DNA of 13,272 bases from Pontiella sp. GTDB lineage: Bacteria > Verrucomicrobiota > Kiritimatiellia > Kiritimatiellales > Pontiellaceae. Made by a program: the position numbers and the translations under genes. The stretch spans positions 1 through 13,272 of the forward strand of contig JAOZSZ010000014.1 in the NCBI GenBank assembly GCA_029939385.1, written 5' to 3'. Below are positions 1 through 7,569 of the stretch, piece after piece. Below the pieces are notes generated by a model, which was given only the letters and a program-made list of their open reading frames with translations, had not been told where the DNA came from and ran no database searches. Every line of letters starts with the position of its first letter. Position 1 is the stretch's first letter.

Positions 1-62
1 AGAAGCCCGCTTGCATTCAAGAGGTCTAAAGTTTATGTTTTTCCTTTCAACAACGGGGAAAA
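1..62. other. Upstream edge, probable end of a preceding gene
   Basis: Too little sequence is present to identify a gene. On the plus strand one frame is open from base 1 to a TGA at 118-120, a second to a TAA at 83-85, and the third stops at 27-29. Any of these could be the tail of an upstream gene of the same cluster; two of them would overlap the acetyltransferase that starts at 63. A purine-rich GGGGAA just before 63 can serve as that gene's ribosome binding site. No terminator or clear promoter is visible, which fits the operon continuing from outside the window. Confidence 0.3.
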
Positions 63-599
63 ATGGTCGATTTATCAAAATTTAATAATGATGCCTTTAA
101 GCGGGGTGCTCCTGCGGTGAAGGAGTTGCTATGGCGCATGATCCAACAGGGATTTTTTAATACGGAATGGATCACGGCTTATGGGCTCAAGCGCTACATT
201 CTGCGTGTTTTTGGCGCAAAATTGGCTCCGTGCGTGGTGGTGAAGCCGAAGGCGAAGATTACCTTCCCGTGGAAGCTGTCGGTCGGGGCCAATTCATGGA
301 TTGGCGAAGAGGTGTGGTTGCTGAATTTGGATCGCATTACGATCGGTTCCAATGTCTGTATTTCACAGCGGGCTTTTCTTTGCACGGGAAGCCACGATTG
401 GAAGAAAGAATCGTTCGATCTCATCACCCAGCCGATTGTGATCGAAGATGGCGCATGGATTTGTGCCGATGTATTTATTGGGCCGGGCGTGACGGTGGGT
501 GAAAACTCGGTGGTTACGGCGGGCAGTGTGGTAAACAAGGATCTTCCGCCTAACATGATTTGCTCCGGCAATCCATGTGTGGCGGTGAAGCAGAGGTGA
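63..599 (+). CDS. WcaF-like hexapeptide-repeat acyltransferase
   Basis: A 178-residue left-handed beta-helix acyltransferase of the WcaF/serine-acetyltransferase-like group, expected to move an acetyl group from acetyl-CoA to a sugar hydroxyl in the cytoplasm. The N-terminal 50 residues are the helical lead-in typical of WcaF-type proteins (the FNN segment near residue 7, a GAKL turn at 51-54). Hexapeptide repeats run from about residue 60 to 157, with the steps SVGANSWIGE (73-82), ITIGSNVCIS (92-101) and VFIGPGVTVGENSVV (137-151). His111 in TGSHDW is the likely catalytic base, and the C-terminal GNPCV is the usual end of the fold. Length is normal for the family (about 180). The start has a GGGGAA leader. 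The TGA is one base from the next ATG, so the two genes are almost certainly co-translated. Family assignment is firm; the acceptor sugar is unknown. Confidence 0.88.
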   Translation: MVDLSKFNNDAFKRGAPAVKELLWRMIQQGFFNTEWITAYGLKRYILRVFGAKLAPCVVVKPKAKITFPWKLSVGANSWIGEEVWLLNLDRITIGSNVCISQRAFLCTGSHDWKKESFDLITQPIVIEDGAWICADVFIGPGVTVGENSVVTAGSVVNKDLPPNMICSGNPCVAVKQR

Positions 600-600
600 G

Positions 601-1566
601 ATGAAAATATTGGTAACTGGCGCGGCGGGCTTCATCGGCTCATATGTCGCACACGCATTGCTTGATGACGGCCACGAAGTGGTCGGATTTGATAACTTTA
701 ACGACTATTACTCGGTTGCACTCAAAGAAGCTCGGCATGCCAAACTTAATGCTCGCGAGGGCTATATCGGAATTCGGGGCGATCTCGCCGACTATCCACT
801 TTTAACCTCAATTTTCCAGCAACATCACTTTGGCCGGGTCTGTCATTTGGCCGCACAGGCGGGCGTTCGCTATTCTATCGAAAATCCGTTTGCCTATGAT
901 CAGGCGAATTTATCAGGACATTTAAACGTTTTAGAGTGCTGTCGAAACTTTGAGATTCCGCGGCTTGTCTATGCCTCTAGTTCGAGTGTTTATGGTGGAA
1001 ATAAGAAGGTTCCTTTTAACGAAAACGATCCCGTCGATCATCCTGTCAGTCTCTATGCCGCCACCAAAAAGGCGAACGAGCTGATGACGCATAGCTATAC
1101 CCATCTCTACGGCTTTCAGTCTATTGGCCTGCGCTTCTTCACGGTCTACGGCCCTGAGGGCCGACCGGATATGGCTTATTGGCTTTTTTCTGATGCGATG
1201 TTGAAGGGGAAGCCCATCAAGGTGTTTAACCACGGCGATATGAAACGCGACTTCACCTACATCGATGACATTGTCCAAGGCGTCAAAGCGGCCTTGTTCG
1301 TCGATGGACTCGATCCGTATGAAATTTTTAATCTAGGCAATAACCAGCCAGAGCGCCTGATGGATATGATCCAGATTCTCGGCGATGCCTTTGGGGTTGA
1401 GCCGCAGATGGAAATGTTACCCATGCAGCCCGGGGATGTGCCCATTACGTTTGCGGATATCACTAAAGCGCAGGCCAAGCTCGGCTATCAACCCACGACG
1501 TGCCTGAAAGAGGGATTGGGCCGGTTTGTGGAATGGTTTCAAAATCAGGAAAGAGGGAAGATCTAG
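601..1566 (+). CDS. UDP-glucuronate 4-epimerase-like SDR (NAD-dependent epimerase)
   Basis: A 321-residue extended short-chain dehydrogenase, best matched to UDP-glucuronate 4-epimerases (LpsL/Cap1J type), which convert UDP-glucuronate to UDP-galacturonate in the cytoplasm by a reversible C4 oxidation. Visible signatures are the Rossmann glycine motif GAAGFIG at 7-13, NAD-ribose contact D31-N32 (FDNFNDYY), HLAAQAGVRYS at 82-92, the serine run 127-129, the catalytic YxxxK as Tyr152 and Lys156, and the segments VYGPEGRPDMA (182-192) and MQPGDVPITFAD (275-286), both typical of the UGA-epimerase branch. It is slightly shorter than most members (330-350). GAGGTGAG just before the ATG is a good ribosome binding site. 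The substrate could also be another UDP-hexose; the fold is certain and the uronate preference probable. Confidence 0.87.
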   Translation: MKILVTGAAGFIGSYVAHALLDDGHEVVGFDNFNDYYSVALKEARHAKLNAREGYIGIRGDLADYPLLTSIFQQHHFGRVCHLAAQAGVRYSIENPFAYDQANLSGHLNVLECCRNFEIPRLVYASSSSVYGGNKKVPFNENDPVDHPVSLYAATKKANELMTHSYTHLYGFQSIGLRFFTVYGPEGRPDMAYWLFSDAMLKGKPIKVFNHGDMKRDFTYIDDIVQGVKAALFVDGLDPYEIFNLGNNQPERLMDMIQILGDAFGVEPQMEMLPMQPGDVPITFADITKAQAKLGYQPTTCLKEGLGRFVEWFQNQERGKI

Positions 1567-1570
1567 CCGG

Positions 1571-2347
1571 ATGAAAATATCAATTATAACGGCAACTAGG
1601 AATTCGGAAGCGAGTATTCTCGATACGCTCCACTCTATTGCAGAGCAGGACTATCCGCGCGATCAAATTGAATGGATCGTCATCGACGGCGCGTCGACGG
1701 ATCACACCATTGAACGAATTAAGGCCTCCAATTTTCAGCCCGACAAGCTGATCTCGGAAGCGGATGAAGGGATTTACGATGCGCTAAATAAAGGGGTTCG
1801 ATGGGCCACGGGCGATGTGGTGGCCTTTCTACATGCGGATGATTTCCTCGCCTCCACCGATGTGCTGAGTCGGGTGGCCGATGCGTTTAAAAATTCGGAT
1901 GTCGAAGCGGTTTATGGGGATCTTGAATATGTCCGCCCCCAAGCAGATCAGGGTTTCTCGGTGGTTCGATATTGGAAAAGTGGAGCGTACGATCCCCGTC
2001 GATTGCGCTGGGGATGGATGCCGCCGCACCCCACGTTTTATTTAAAGAAGACGGTTTATGATCGGGTGGCTGAGGCGGAGAAGGACTATTTTGATACCAC
2101 TCTTTCTTGTGCGGCCGATTATGATTTTATGCTGCGGATCTTCTCAAAATATAAAGTTAAACCGGTCTATCTAAAGCAGGTGCTTGTCAAAATGCGGATC
2201 GGGGGAATGAGCAATCGAAGCCTGAAGCATATCCTTCAAAAATCGCGCGAGGATTGGCTAGTGATCCGACGCAATCGCATCGGGCACATTCATACGCTGG
2301 TATGGAAAAATCTCAGTAAGTTGGGGCAATTTATCAAGCGGGGTTGA
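1571..2347 (+). CDS. GT2-family glycosyltransferase (WcaA/WcaE-like)
   Basis: A 258-residue GT-A fold family 2 glycosyltransferase, which would add one sugar to the lipid-linked repeat unit at the inner membrane face. Seen in order: the opening beta strand MKISIITATRN, VIDGASTDHT with Asp39 for nucleotide binding, DEGIYDALNKGVRWATGD (65-82), the metal-binding HADD at 88-91, a PHPTFY segment at 152-157 and an acceptor-side DYDFMLR at 183-189. The IYDAxNKG and PHPTFY pair is characteristic of the colanic-acid WcaA/WcaE-like branch. I chose the ATG at 1571 because the protein then begins exactly at the conserved strand; a longer in-frame opening from 1526 would run into the preceding gene. The gap to the epimerase is 4 bases, with a GAGGG at 1553-1557. 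No transmembrane segment is seen. Donor and acceptor cannot be read from sequence. Confidence 0.9.
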   Translation: MKISIITATRNSEASILDTLHSIAEQDYPRDQIEWIVIDGASTDHTIERIKASNFQPDKLISEADEGIYDALNKGVRWATGDVVAFLHADDFLASTDVLSRVADAFKNSDVEAVYGDLEYVRPQADQGFSVVRYWKSGAYDPRRLRWGWMPPHPTFYLKKTVYDRVAEAEKDYFDTTLSCAADYDFMLRIFSKYKVKPVYLKQVLVKMRIGGMSNRSLKHILQKSREDWLVIRRNRIGHIHTLVWKNLSKLGQFIKRG

Positions 2348-2421
2348 TGAAGCTTAATTCCTCTCCCACAGAAAATGGATAAAAGAAACAGTGGGGTTTT
2401 CCCAGCGGTTGAAGAACGAAG

Positions 2422-5079
2422 ATGAAAACGAATAGAACCGATATGGAAGCAGAACAAATAACAACCCCTTCACCGCTTAGCGCGGAGGAGCGGAATACAT
2501 TGTTGTACGACTGGAATCCTGCGCCAACCCCTTATCCCTCGCTCCCCGTGCACGCGCTCTTTGAAAAGCAGGTTATTGAGCGCGGCGAATCGGTGGCTCT
2601 GATCTTTGAAGATCGCCAGTTGAGTTATCAAGAGCTGAACAAACAGGCGAATCGGCTTGCGCACTATCTTATCGAAATCGGAGTTCGCCCCGGACAATCC
2701 GTCGCCCTTTTTTTGGAGCGTGGTCTTGATCAAATAGTGGCCACATTGGCTATTCTCAAGGCGGGGGCAGTTTATATCCCCCTTGACGTTGAGTTTCCGC
2801 AGGAACGCATTGTTCAAATGCTAGAAGATGCCCCACCGCATTGTGTGCTCTCGAATACCTCTTTGGCGGGACGGATAGATGATCCCGTGATGCTGGATGA
2901 ACTGGCCGACACACTACGGACTTATCCCGAATCGAATCCCGCTATTGAGCATCCTTCCAATGCCTTGGCCTATATCATGTATACCTCCGGATCGACCGGA
3001 CGCCCGAAAGGAGTCGAGGTAACGCATCGGGGCATTGTTCGACTTCTCTTTGGCGGGAACTATGTTCCGCTCAATACGAATACGATCATTCTTCATATGG
3101 CCGCAACCTCGTTCGATGCGGCTACTTTTGAAATTTGGGGCGCCCTTCTGCAGGGAGGAACCTGCGTACTTTGTCCATCGCGCGTTCCCACACTCGATAC
3201 GATCGGACAGTTGCTGGCCGCCCATCGTATAAATACATTTTGGATGACTTCGGCGCTTTTTAATCTGGTGATTTCCGAGGCTCCGCAGCTTCTCAAGCCG
3301 GTAAAGTATCTCTTGGTTGGGGGCGAAGCTCTTTCGCCGCGGCATGTTGAAAAGGCGTTGCGTGAATTACCGGAAACCCAGCTCATTAATGGCTACGGGC
3401 CCACCGAAAATACGACCTTTTCTACCACCTATACTTTTGATCGAACCACCTTTGATCCCGCGCGCCCGATCCCGATTGGCCGCGCCATTGGGAATTCCAC
3501 TTGCTACGTGCTTGATGCGCACCAGCAATTGGTCCCCGTCGGCGTTCCTGGGGAATTGTATCTGGGTGGCGATGGCTTGGCCCGGGGCTATATAAACCGT
3601 CCGGACTTGACGGCCGAATGTTTTTTTAATGATCCGTTCAGCTCCGAATCCGATGCGCGGATGTATAAAACCGGCGATAGAGTCTGTTGGAATCCAGAGG
3701 GATTAATTGAGTTTCTGGGGCGCATCGATCATCAAATAAAGTTGCGCGGGTTCCGGATTGAGCTTCAGGAAATTGATCTTGTGATCGGGGCTCATCCCAA
3801 AGTTGAACAAGCCATTACGACGGTCTTTGAGGATGCTGTACGCGGGAAGGGGCTCGCCTGCTACGTTAAAGGCGTTGATCTGGATCGGGTTTCTTTAGAT
3901 GAACTGGAAAAATTTGCCTATACAAAACTGCCCGACTATATGGTTCCCGCACGGTTTATTCCTGTAAAAGAATGGAGTTACACCCCCAGCGGAAAACTGG
4001 ATCGGAAGGCCCTGCCGAAGCCATTGTTGACTCGCTCCGACCCCGCAAATTTTCAGGCACCGGAAAACGAAACCCAAAAGGCTTTGGTTGGGATTTGGGA
4101 ACACTTACTCCAGATTAAACCCATCAGCATCGACGATCACTTTTTCGAGCTCGGCGGCGATTCACTCCGCGCCGTTCATCTGTTTCATGAAATCCATCAG
4201 CATCTGGGACGCGAGCTTCCGCTGGCCACCCTGATGCAGTCGCCAACACTTCGAGGATTAGCCGCGATCATCGATGGCCATTCCGAAGAATCACCCTTGG
4301 AAGGTTTTCGTTCTCTACAATGTATTCAAAAGGGCGATCCCGACGTCGCTCCGCTTTTCATGATTCATGGCGGAGCCGGGAACGTGGTGGTCTTTCGCGA
4401 ATTGGCCCACAACCTCGGCGCCGATCAACCGGTATATGCCTTCCAATGGTCGGGGTGGGATGGGCATCGGGGGGATCGCAGCATTCCCGAAATGGCGGCC
4501 GCTTATAAAGAAGAGTTGCTTCGCTTTCATCCGTCAAAAACCTATCGGCTGGGCGGGCACTGCATGGGCGGGCTGATTGCTATAGAGCTGGCCCAGCAGT
4601 TGCGTGCGGAAAATATTGGCATCGACGGCCCGATCGTGGTGTCGGACTGTCCCAATCTAAAATCTATTCATTATCATCAAGAGGAACCCGATGCCTCTGG
4701 ATTAAAACGGTTTCCTTGGGTTATTTCTTTCGTACGTCGGGCGCGTGCTTTGCCGCAAAATTTACGAATTAATTGGACCTTAATACGCGGGAGAAAAGTT
4801 TCGATGAAGGATCGGGCGTTCTATTCCTCGGGAACGTTGGTCGCCGCGGCCAAGCGGTATACTCATCCGCACTATCCCGGCGACATTCTCTATTTCCGTT
4901 CCGCCTGCATGCTAGGGCGTAATTTGGGATTGCAAGGCTGGTGGGACGATCCCTTCCTCGGGTTTGGTGAATTATGCGAGGGCCGGTTTGAAACACATGA
5001 GGTGGGCGGTGAGCATAATGAGGTGTTGAGTCTTCCTGAGGTGGCCGAGCTGACACGTCGCGCAATATCTAAAAAATAG
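2422..5079 (+). CDS. Single-module NRPS: adenylation, carrier and thioesterase domains (A-T-TE)
   Basis: An 885-residue protein that should activate an amino acid as its adenylate, load it on its own phosphopantetheine arm and release or transfer it through a thioesterase. Adenylation domain (about 35-535): YTSGSTGRPKG at 187-197, YGPTE at 325-329, the GELYLGG region, YKTGD and GRIDHQIKLRGFRIE, and the A10 lysine Lys525. Residues lining the pocket by my alignment to GrsA are D232, A233, F236, W274, L298, G300, G324, T332, F333, K525, close to a known valine code. Carrier domain (about 545-618): FFELGGDSL with Ser581 as the phosphopantetheine site. Thioesterase (about 634-885): GHCMGG with Cys714 at the nucleophile position instead of serine, likely Asp742 and His865 (GGEHN). 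There is no condensation domain, although residues 18-35 resemble the linker that normally follows one. Product unknown. Sitting between glycosyltransferase and CDP-sugar genes suggests amino acid decoration of a glycan. Domain calls are secure; substrate and product are inference. Confidence 0.93.
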   Translation: MKTNRTDMEAEQITTPSPLSAEERNTLLYDWNPAPTPYPSLPVHALFEKQVIERGESVALIFEDRQLSYQELNKQANRLAHYLIEIGVRPGQSVALFLERGLDQIVATLAILKAGAVYIPLDVEFPQERIVQMLEDAPPHCVLSNTSLAGRIDDPVMLDELADTLRTYPESNPAIEHPSNALAYIMYTSGSTGRPKGVEVTHRGIVRLLFGGNYVPLNTNTIILHMAATSFDAATFEIWGALLQGGTCVLCPSRVPTLDTIGQLLAAHRINTFWMTSALFNLVISEAPQLLKPVKYLLVGGEALSPRHVEKALRELPETQLINGYGPTENTTFSTTYTFDRTTFDPARPIPIGRAIGNSTCYVLDAHQQLVPVGVPGELYLGGDGLARGYINRPDLTAECFFNDPFSSESDARMYKTGDRVCWNPEGLIEFLGRIDHQIKLRGFRIELQEIDLVIGAHPKVEQAITTVFEDAVRGKGLACYVKGVDLDRVSLDELEKFAYTKLPDYMVPARFIPVKEWSYTPSGKLDRKALPKPLLTRSDPANFQAPENETQKALVGIWEHLLQIKPISIDDHFFELGGDSLRAVHLFHEIHQHLGRELPLATLMQSPTLRGLAAIIDGHSEESPLEGFRSLQCIQKGDPDVAPLFMIHGGAGNVVVFRELAHNLGADQPVYAFQWSGWDGHRGDRSIPEMAAAYKEELLRFHPSKTYRLGGHCMGGLIAIELAQQLRAENIGIDGPIVVSDCPNLKSIHYHQEEPDASGLKRFPWVISFVRRARALPQNLRINWTLIRGRKVSMKDRAFYSSGTLVAAAKRYTHPHYPGDILYFRSACMLGRNLGLQGWWDDPFLGFGELCEGRFETHEVGGEHNEVLSLPEVAELTRRAISKK

Positions 5080-5144
5080 ATTTTTTTCAGTGGATTTGTT
5101 TTTCAACTCAAAAGCAATCATGGAACAGTGGAGCAAGTAAATAC

Positions 5145-5152
5145 GGAGGGGG
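5145..5152 (+). promoter_or_regulatory. Strong ribosome binding site deciding the rfbF start
   Basis: GGAGGGGG lies 5 bases before the ATG at 5158. This selects 5158 over the in-frame GTG at 5128, which would add ten residues ahead of the conserved MKAVILAGG opening. Confidence 0.7.
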
Positions 5153-5157
5153 TGAAT

Positions 5158-5937
5158 ATGAAGGCGGTTATTCTCGCGGGGGGCTTTGGTACCCGTATTA
5201 GTGAAGAAAGCGCGGTGCGTCCGAAGCCGATGGTGGAAATCGGACCGCAACCGGTTCTCTGGCATATCATGAAAATCTATGCCCACCACGGCATCACCGA
5301 TTTCGTGGTGGCTTGTGGCTACAAAGGCGACATGATTAAAGAATACTTTTCCAAAATGTTTCTATCGATGGCCGATGTAACCTTTGATTTAAAAACCAAC
5401 TCCCTCGAAGTCCATCACACGCGGGCTGAACCTTGGCGCGTGACTTGTCTGGACACGGGAATAGACAGCATGACGGGGGGCCGCATGAGGCGGGTGCGTG
5501 ATTATCTCGATAACGAAACCTTCTGCATGACCTATGGCGATGGGGTTTCGGATATCGATATCACCGCCGAGATTGAATATCACAAAAAAGAAGGGTTACT
5601 GGCCACGATGGCGGCGGTTAAAACGCCGGGACGGTTTGGTGCTTTTTCCCTTCATCCCGACGAGACAAAGGTCAATAATTTTTTAGAGAAACCGGATGGA
5701 GATGGCGCCTGGATTAATGGTGGATTCTTTGTGCTAGAACCCTCGGTGCTCGACTATATTGACACCGATAAGACGACGTGGGAGCAGGAACCCATGCAGC
5801 GGCTGGCAGAAGATGGCCAGCTTGGGGCCTTTCGCCATTCCGGCTTCTGGCAACCGATGGATACTCTACGCGATAAGCATGTGCTGGAAGAATTATGGGA
5901 GTCCAACAAGGCTCCGTGGAAAGTCTGGAGCGAATGA
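5158..5937 (+). CDS. rfbF: Glucose-1-phosphate cytidylyltransferase
   Basis: A 259-residue nucleotidyltransferase that joins CTP and glucose 1-phosphate to CDP-glucose plus pyrophosphate, the entry step to CDP-deoxysugars. The CTP-binding signature [11 protein letters not shown] is at 8-18 and RPKPMVEIG at 21-29, both diagnostic for RfbF rather than RmlA or GalU. YGDGVSD at 126-132 carries the metal-binding aspartates, [11 protein letters not shown] at 185-195 binds the sugar, and the end [11 protein letters not shown] at 230-240 is also family-typical. Length matches known RfbF proteins (about 257-260). It is 78 bases after the NRPS stop; that gap shows no convincing terminator or promoter. 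Its stop overlaps the ATG of rfbG (ATGA at 5934-5937), so the two are coupled. Confidence 0.95.
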   Translation: MKAVILAGGFGTRISEESAVRPKPMVEIGPQPVLWHIMKIYAHHGITDFVVACGYKGDMIKEYFSKMFLSMADVTFDLKTNSLEVHHTRAEPWRVTCLDTGIDSMTGGRMRRVRDYLDNETFCMTYGDGVSDIDITAEIEYHKKEGLLATMAAVKTPGRFGAFSLHPDETKVNNFLEKPDGDGAWINGGFFVLEPSVLDYIDTDKTTWEQEPMQRLAEDGQLGAFRHSGFWQPMDTLRDKHVLEELWESNKAPWKVWSE

Positions 5938-7040
5938 ATTCCTTAGAAACCCACTACAATGGCAAGACCGTTCTGCTGACGGGCCACACCGGCTTCAAGG
6001 GTTCATGGCTGGCCGAGTGGTTGCTTTCGCTGGGGGCGAACGTGGTGGGCGTGAGCCTCGACCCCGTCGCCGAACCTTCGCTTTTCGAGCAACTTAATCT
6101 TAAGGATCGGTTGGAGCACCATATCCTCGATATTCGCGATGCGGAAAAACTGGCAATGCTCATTAAAGCCACACAGCCCGATATTGTATTCCATCTCGCG
6201 GCACAGGCATTGGTTCGCTATTCCTACGCCCATCCACTCGAAACTTTTGCAACGAATATCATGGGCACGGCCCACGTACTCGAAGCACTGCGGCAGATAG
6301 AAGGGGCTTGTGAGGCGGTGATCATCACGACCGATAAATGCTACGAAAACCATGAGTGCTCCACGCCCTACTCCGAGGACGATCCTATGGGCGGCCACGA
6401 TCCATATAGCGCCAGTAAGGGGGCCGCAGAGTTAGTGGTGGCCTCCTATCGTCGCTCCTTTTTTGATCCGGCGGAATATGGAAAATCCCATCGAATTGCC
6501 GTAGCGACGGCCCGCGCGGGAAATGTGATCGGTGGGGGCGACTGGGCACTCGACCGCATTATGCCCGATTGCATGCGCACGCTGGCCGCGGGCGATCCGA
6601 TTCCCGTTCGCAACCCCTCCGCCACCCGCCCGTGGCAGCACGTCCTCGAACCCTTGGGCGGCTACCTTCGTCTCGCCGCGCGGTTGGCGCAGGTCGAAAC
6701 CGAAGAGCAGCGAAAGGTTCTGTTTTCTGGCTATAACTTTGGCCCCGATCCCTCGGCCAATCGACCGGTGCGCGATTTGGTCGAGCAGGTCTTAAAAGGG
6801 TGGCCGGGCGAGTGGCTTGACTTGGCAGATCCCAACGCGGTGCATGAGGCTGGTCTGCTCAATCTGTCGATCAACAAGGCGGAGCGGTTACTCGCGTGGA
6901 CGCCGGTCTGGAGTTTTGAAATGGCGATCGAGCAGACCGTGCAGTGGTATCGGCGTGTCTTGGAGGACTCCTCCTGCGCAGCGGAACTGACGCGGCGGCA
7001 GATCGCGGAATACTCGGAGGTTTTTGGCTATGAAATTTGA
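5934..7040 (+). CDS. rfbG: CDP-glucose 4,6-dehydratase
   Basis: A 368-residue extended SDR that turns CDP-glucose into CDP-4-keto-6-deoxyglucose with bound NAD. The nucleotide loop is GHTGFKG at 17-23 and the FKGSWL extension is characteristic of RfbG. TTDKCYEN at 132-139 carries the acid and base (Asp134, Lys135) used in dehydration, and YSASK gives Tyr158 and Lys162. [17 protein letters not shown] at 197-212 and [15 protein letters not shown] at 226-240 are further RfbG marks. Length is usual (about 355-370). I took the ATG overlapping the rfbF stop; an earlier in-frame opening at 5895 lies inside rfbF and precedes no conserved residue. The product feeds the following epimerase and oxidoreductase. 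No RfbH (C3 dehydratase) is present nearby. Confidence 0.95.
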   Translation: MNSLETHYNGKTVLLTGHTGFKGSWLAEWLLSLGANVVGVSLDPVAEPSLFEQLNLKDRLEHHILDIRDAEKLAMLIKATQPDIVFHLAAQALVRYSYAHPLETFATNIMGTAHVLEALRQIEGACEAVIITTDKCYENHECSTPYSEDDPMGGHDPYSASKGAAELVVASYRRSFFDPAEYGKSHRIAVATARAGNVIGGGDWALDRIMPDCMRTLAAGDPIPVRNPSATRPWQHVLEPLGGYLRLAARLAQVETEEQRKVLFSGYNFGPDPSANRPVRDLVEQVLKGWPGEWLDLADPNAVHEAGLLNLSINKAERLLAWTPVWSFEMAIEQTVQWYRRVLEDSSCAAELTRRQIAEYSEVFGYEI

Positions 7041-7569
7041 ACCCGCCCCCCTCAAGGATGCTTGGGTGATTACCTTGGACCCGCACGGCGACGATCGCGG
7101 CTATTTTGCGCGCGCCTTTTGCCGGAAGGAATTTGAGGCACACGGAATCGAAACCAACGTGGCCCAGTGTAATGCCTCGTTTAACAAGGAGGCCGGAACG
7201 TTGCGCGGCATGCACTATCAAACTGATCCCGCCTCCGAAACAAAGCTGGTGCGCTGCGTGCGCGGGGCTCTTTACGATGTGATTGTTGACCTGCGCCCCG
7301 ACTCGCCAACCTATATGAAAAACTTTGGAGTCAGGCTTACGGCCGATAATCTGAAAATGCTCTTTGTACCGCGCAATTTTGCTCACGGTTTTTTGACGCT
7401 GGAGCCGGATACCGAAGCCTTCTATATGGTGGCGGAGTTTTATACGCCGGAATACGAGTGCGGGCTTCGCCACAACGACCCCGCGCTGGGCATCGAGTGG
7501 CCCTCGCCGATTAAGGTGATCAGCGAGAAAGATGCGAGCTGGCCACTTCTTCAGGGAGGAAAATCATGA
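7030..7569 (+). CDS. rfbC: RmlC/RfbC-type 4-keto-sugar 3,5-epimerase
   Basis: A 179-residue cupin of the dTDP-4-dehydrorhamnose 3,5-epimerase family, which inverts C3 and/or C5 of a 4-keto-6-deoxy nucleotide sugar. The catalytic set is present: His62 in LRGMHYQ, Lys72, Tyr138 in the FYTPEYECG segment, and Asp168 in SEKD, the partner of the histidine dyad. PRNFAHGF at 114-121 is the usual core strand. Length is normal (about 180). The ATG at 7030 lies inside the last codons of rfbG (11-base overlap) with GGAGG at 7016-7020; a TTG two codons earlier is less likely. Because it is coupled to rfbG and no rmlA, rmlB or rmlD is here, the substrate is probably CDP-4-keto-6-deoxyglucose rather than the dTDP sugar. 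That is inference, so the symbol denotes family only. Confidence 0.88.
   Translation: MKFEPAPLKDAWVITLDPHGDDRGYFARAFCRKEFEAHGIETNVAQCNASFNKEAGTLRGMHYQTDPASETKLVRCVRGALYDVIVDLRPDSPTYMKNFGVRLTADNLKMLFVPRNFAHGFLTLEPDTEAFYMVAEFYTPEYECGLRHNDPALGIEWPSPIKVISEKDASWPLLQGGKS
7554..7560 (+). promoter_or_regulatory. Ribosome binding site for the SAF-domain oxidoreductase
   Basis: GGGAGGA lies 5 bases before the ATG at 7566, which overlaps the epimerase stop as ATGA. A second in-frame ATG at 7572 is 11 bases away and cannot be excluded; the choice changes the protein by only two residues. Confidence 0.6.

Noticed and set aside
1526..1570. Upstream in-frame start for the glycosyltransferase
   Set aside because: It would overlap the epimerase and add 15 residues before the first conserved strand; the ATG at 1571 has a suitable GAGGG leader.
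601..1590. The same ATGAAAATAT opening at both 601 and 1571, as a possible repeat
   Set aside because: Identity does not extend beyond the first codons; both are the common Met-Lys-Ile start of Rossmann and GT-A proteins.
2347..2382. Eleven-codon open frame overlapping the glycosyltransferase stop (TGATG)
   Set aside because: Too short, with no ribosome binding site and no conserved content; likely chance.
2365..2400. Possible terminator between the glycosyltransferase and NRPS genes (CCCAC pairing with GTGGG, then TTTT)
   Set aside because: Only five base pairs with a loop of about 21 bases; too weak to call, though a minor pause cannot be excluded.
6871..7473. A 200-codon minus-strand open frame opposite rfbG and the epimerase
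   Set aside because: It lies fully opposite two well-supported genes, shows no recognisable motif and follows from their codon bias.
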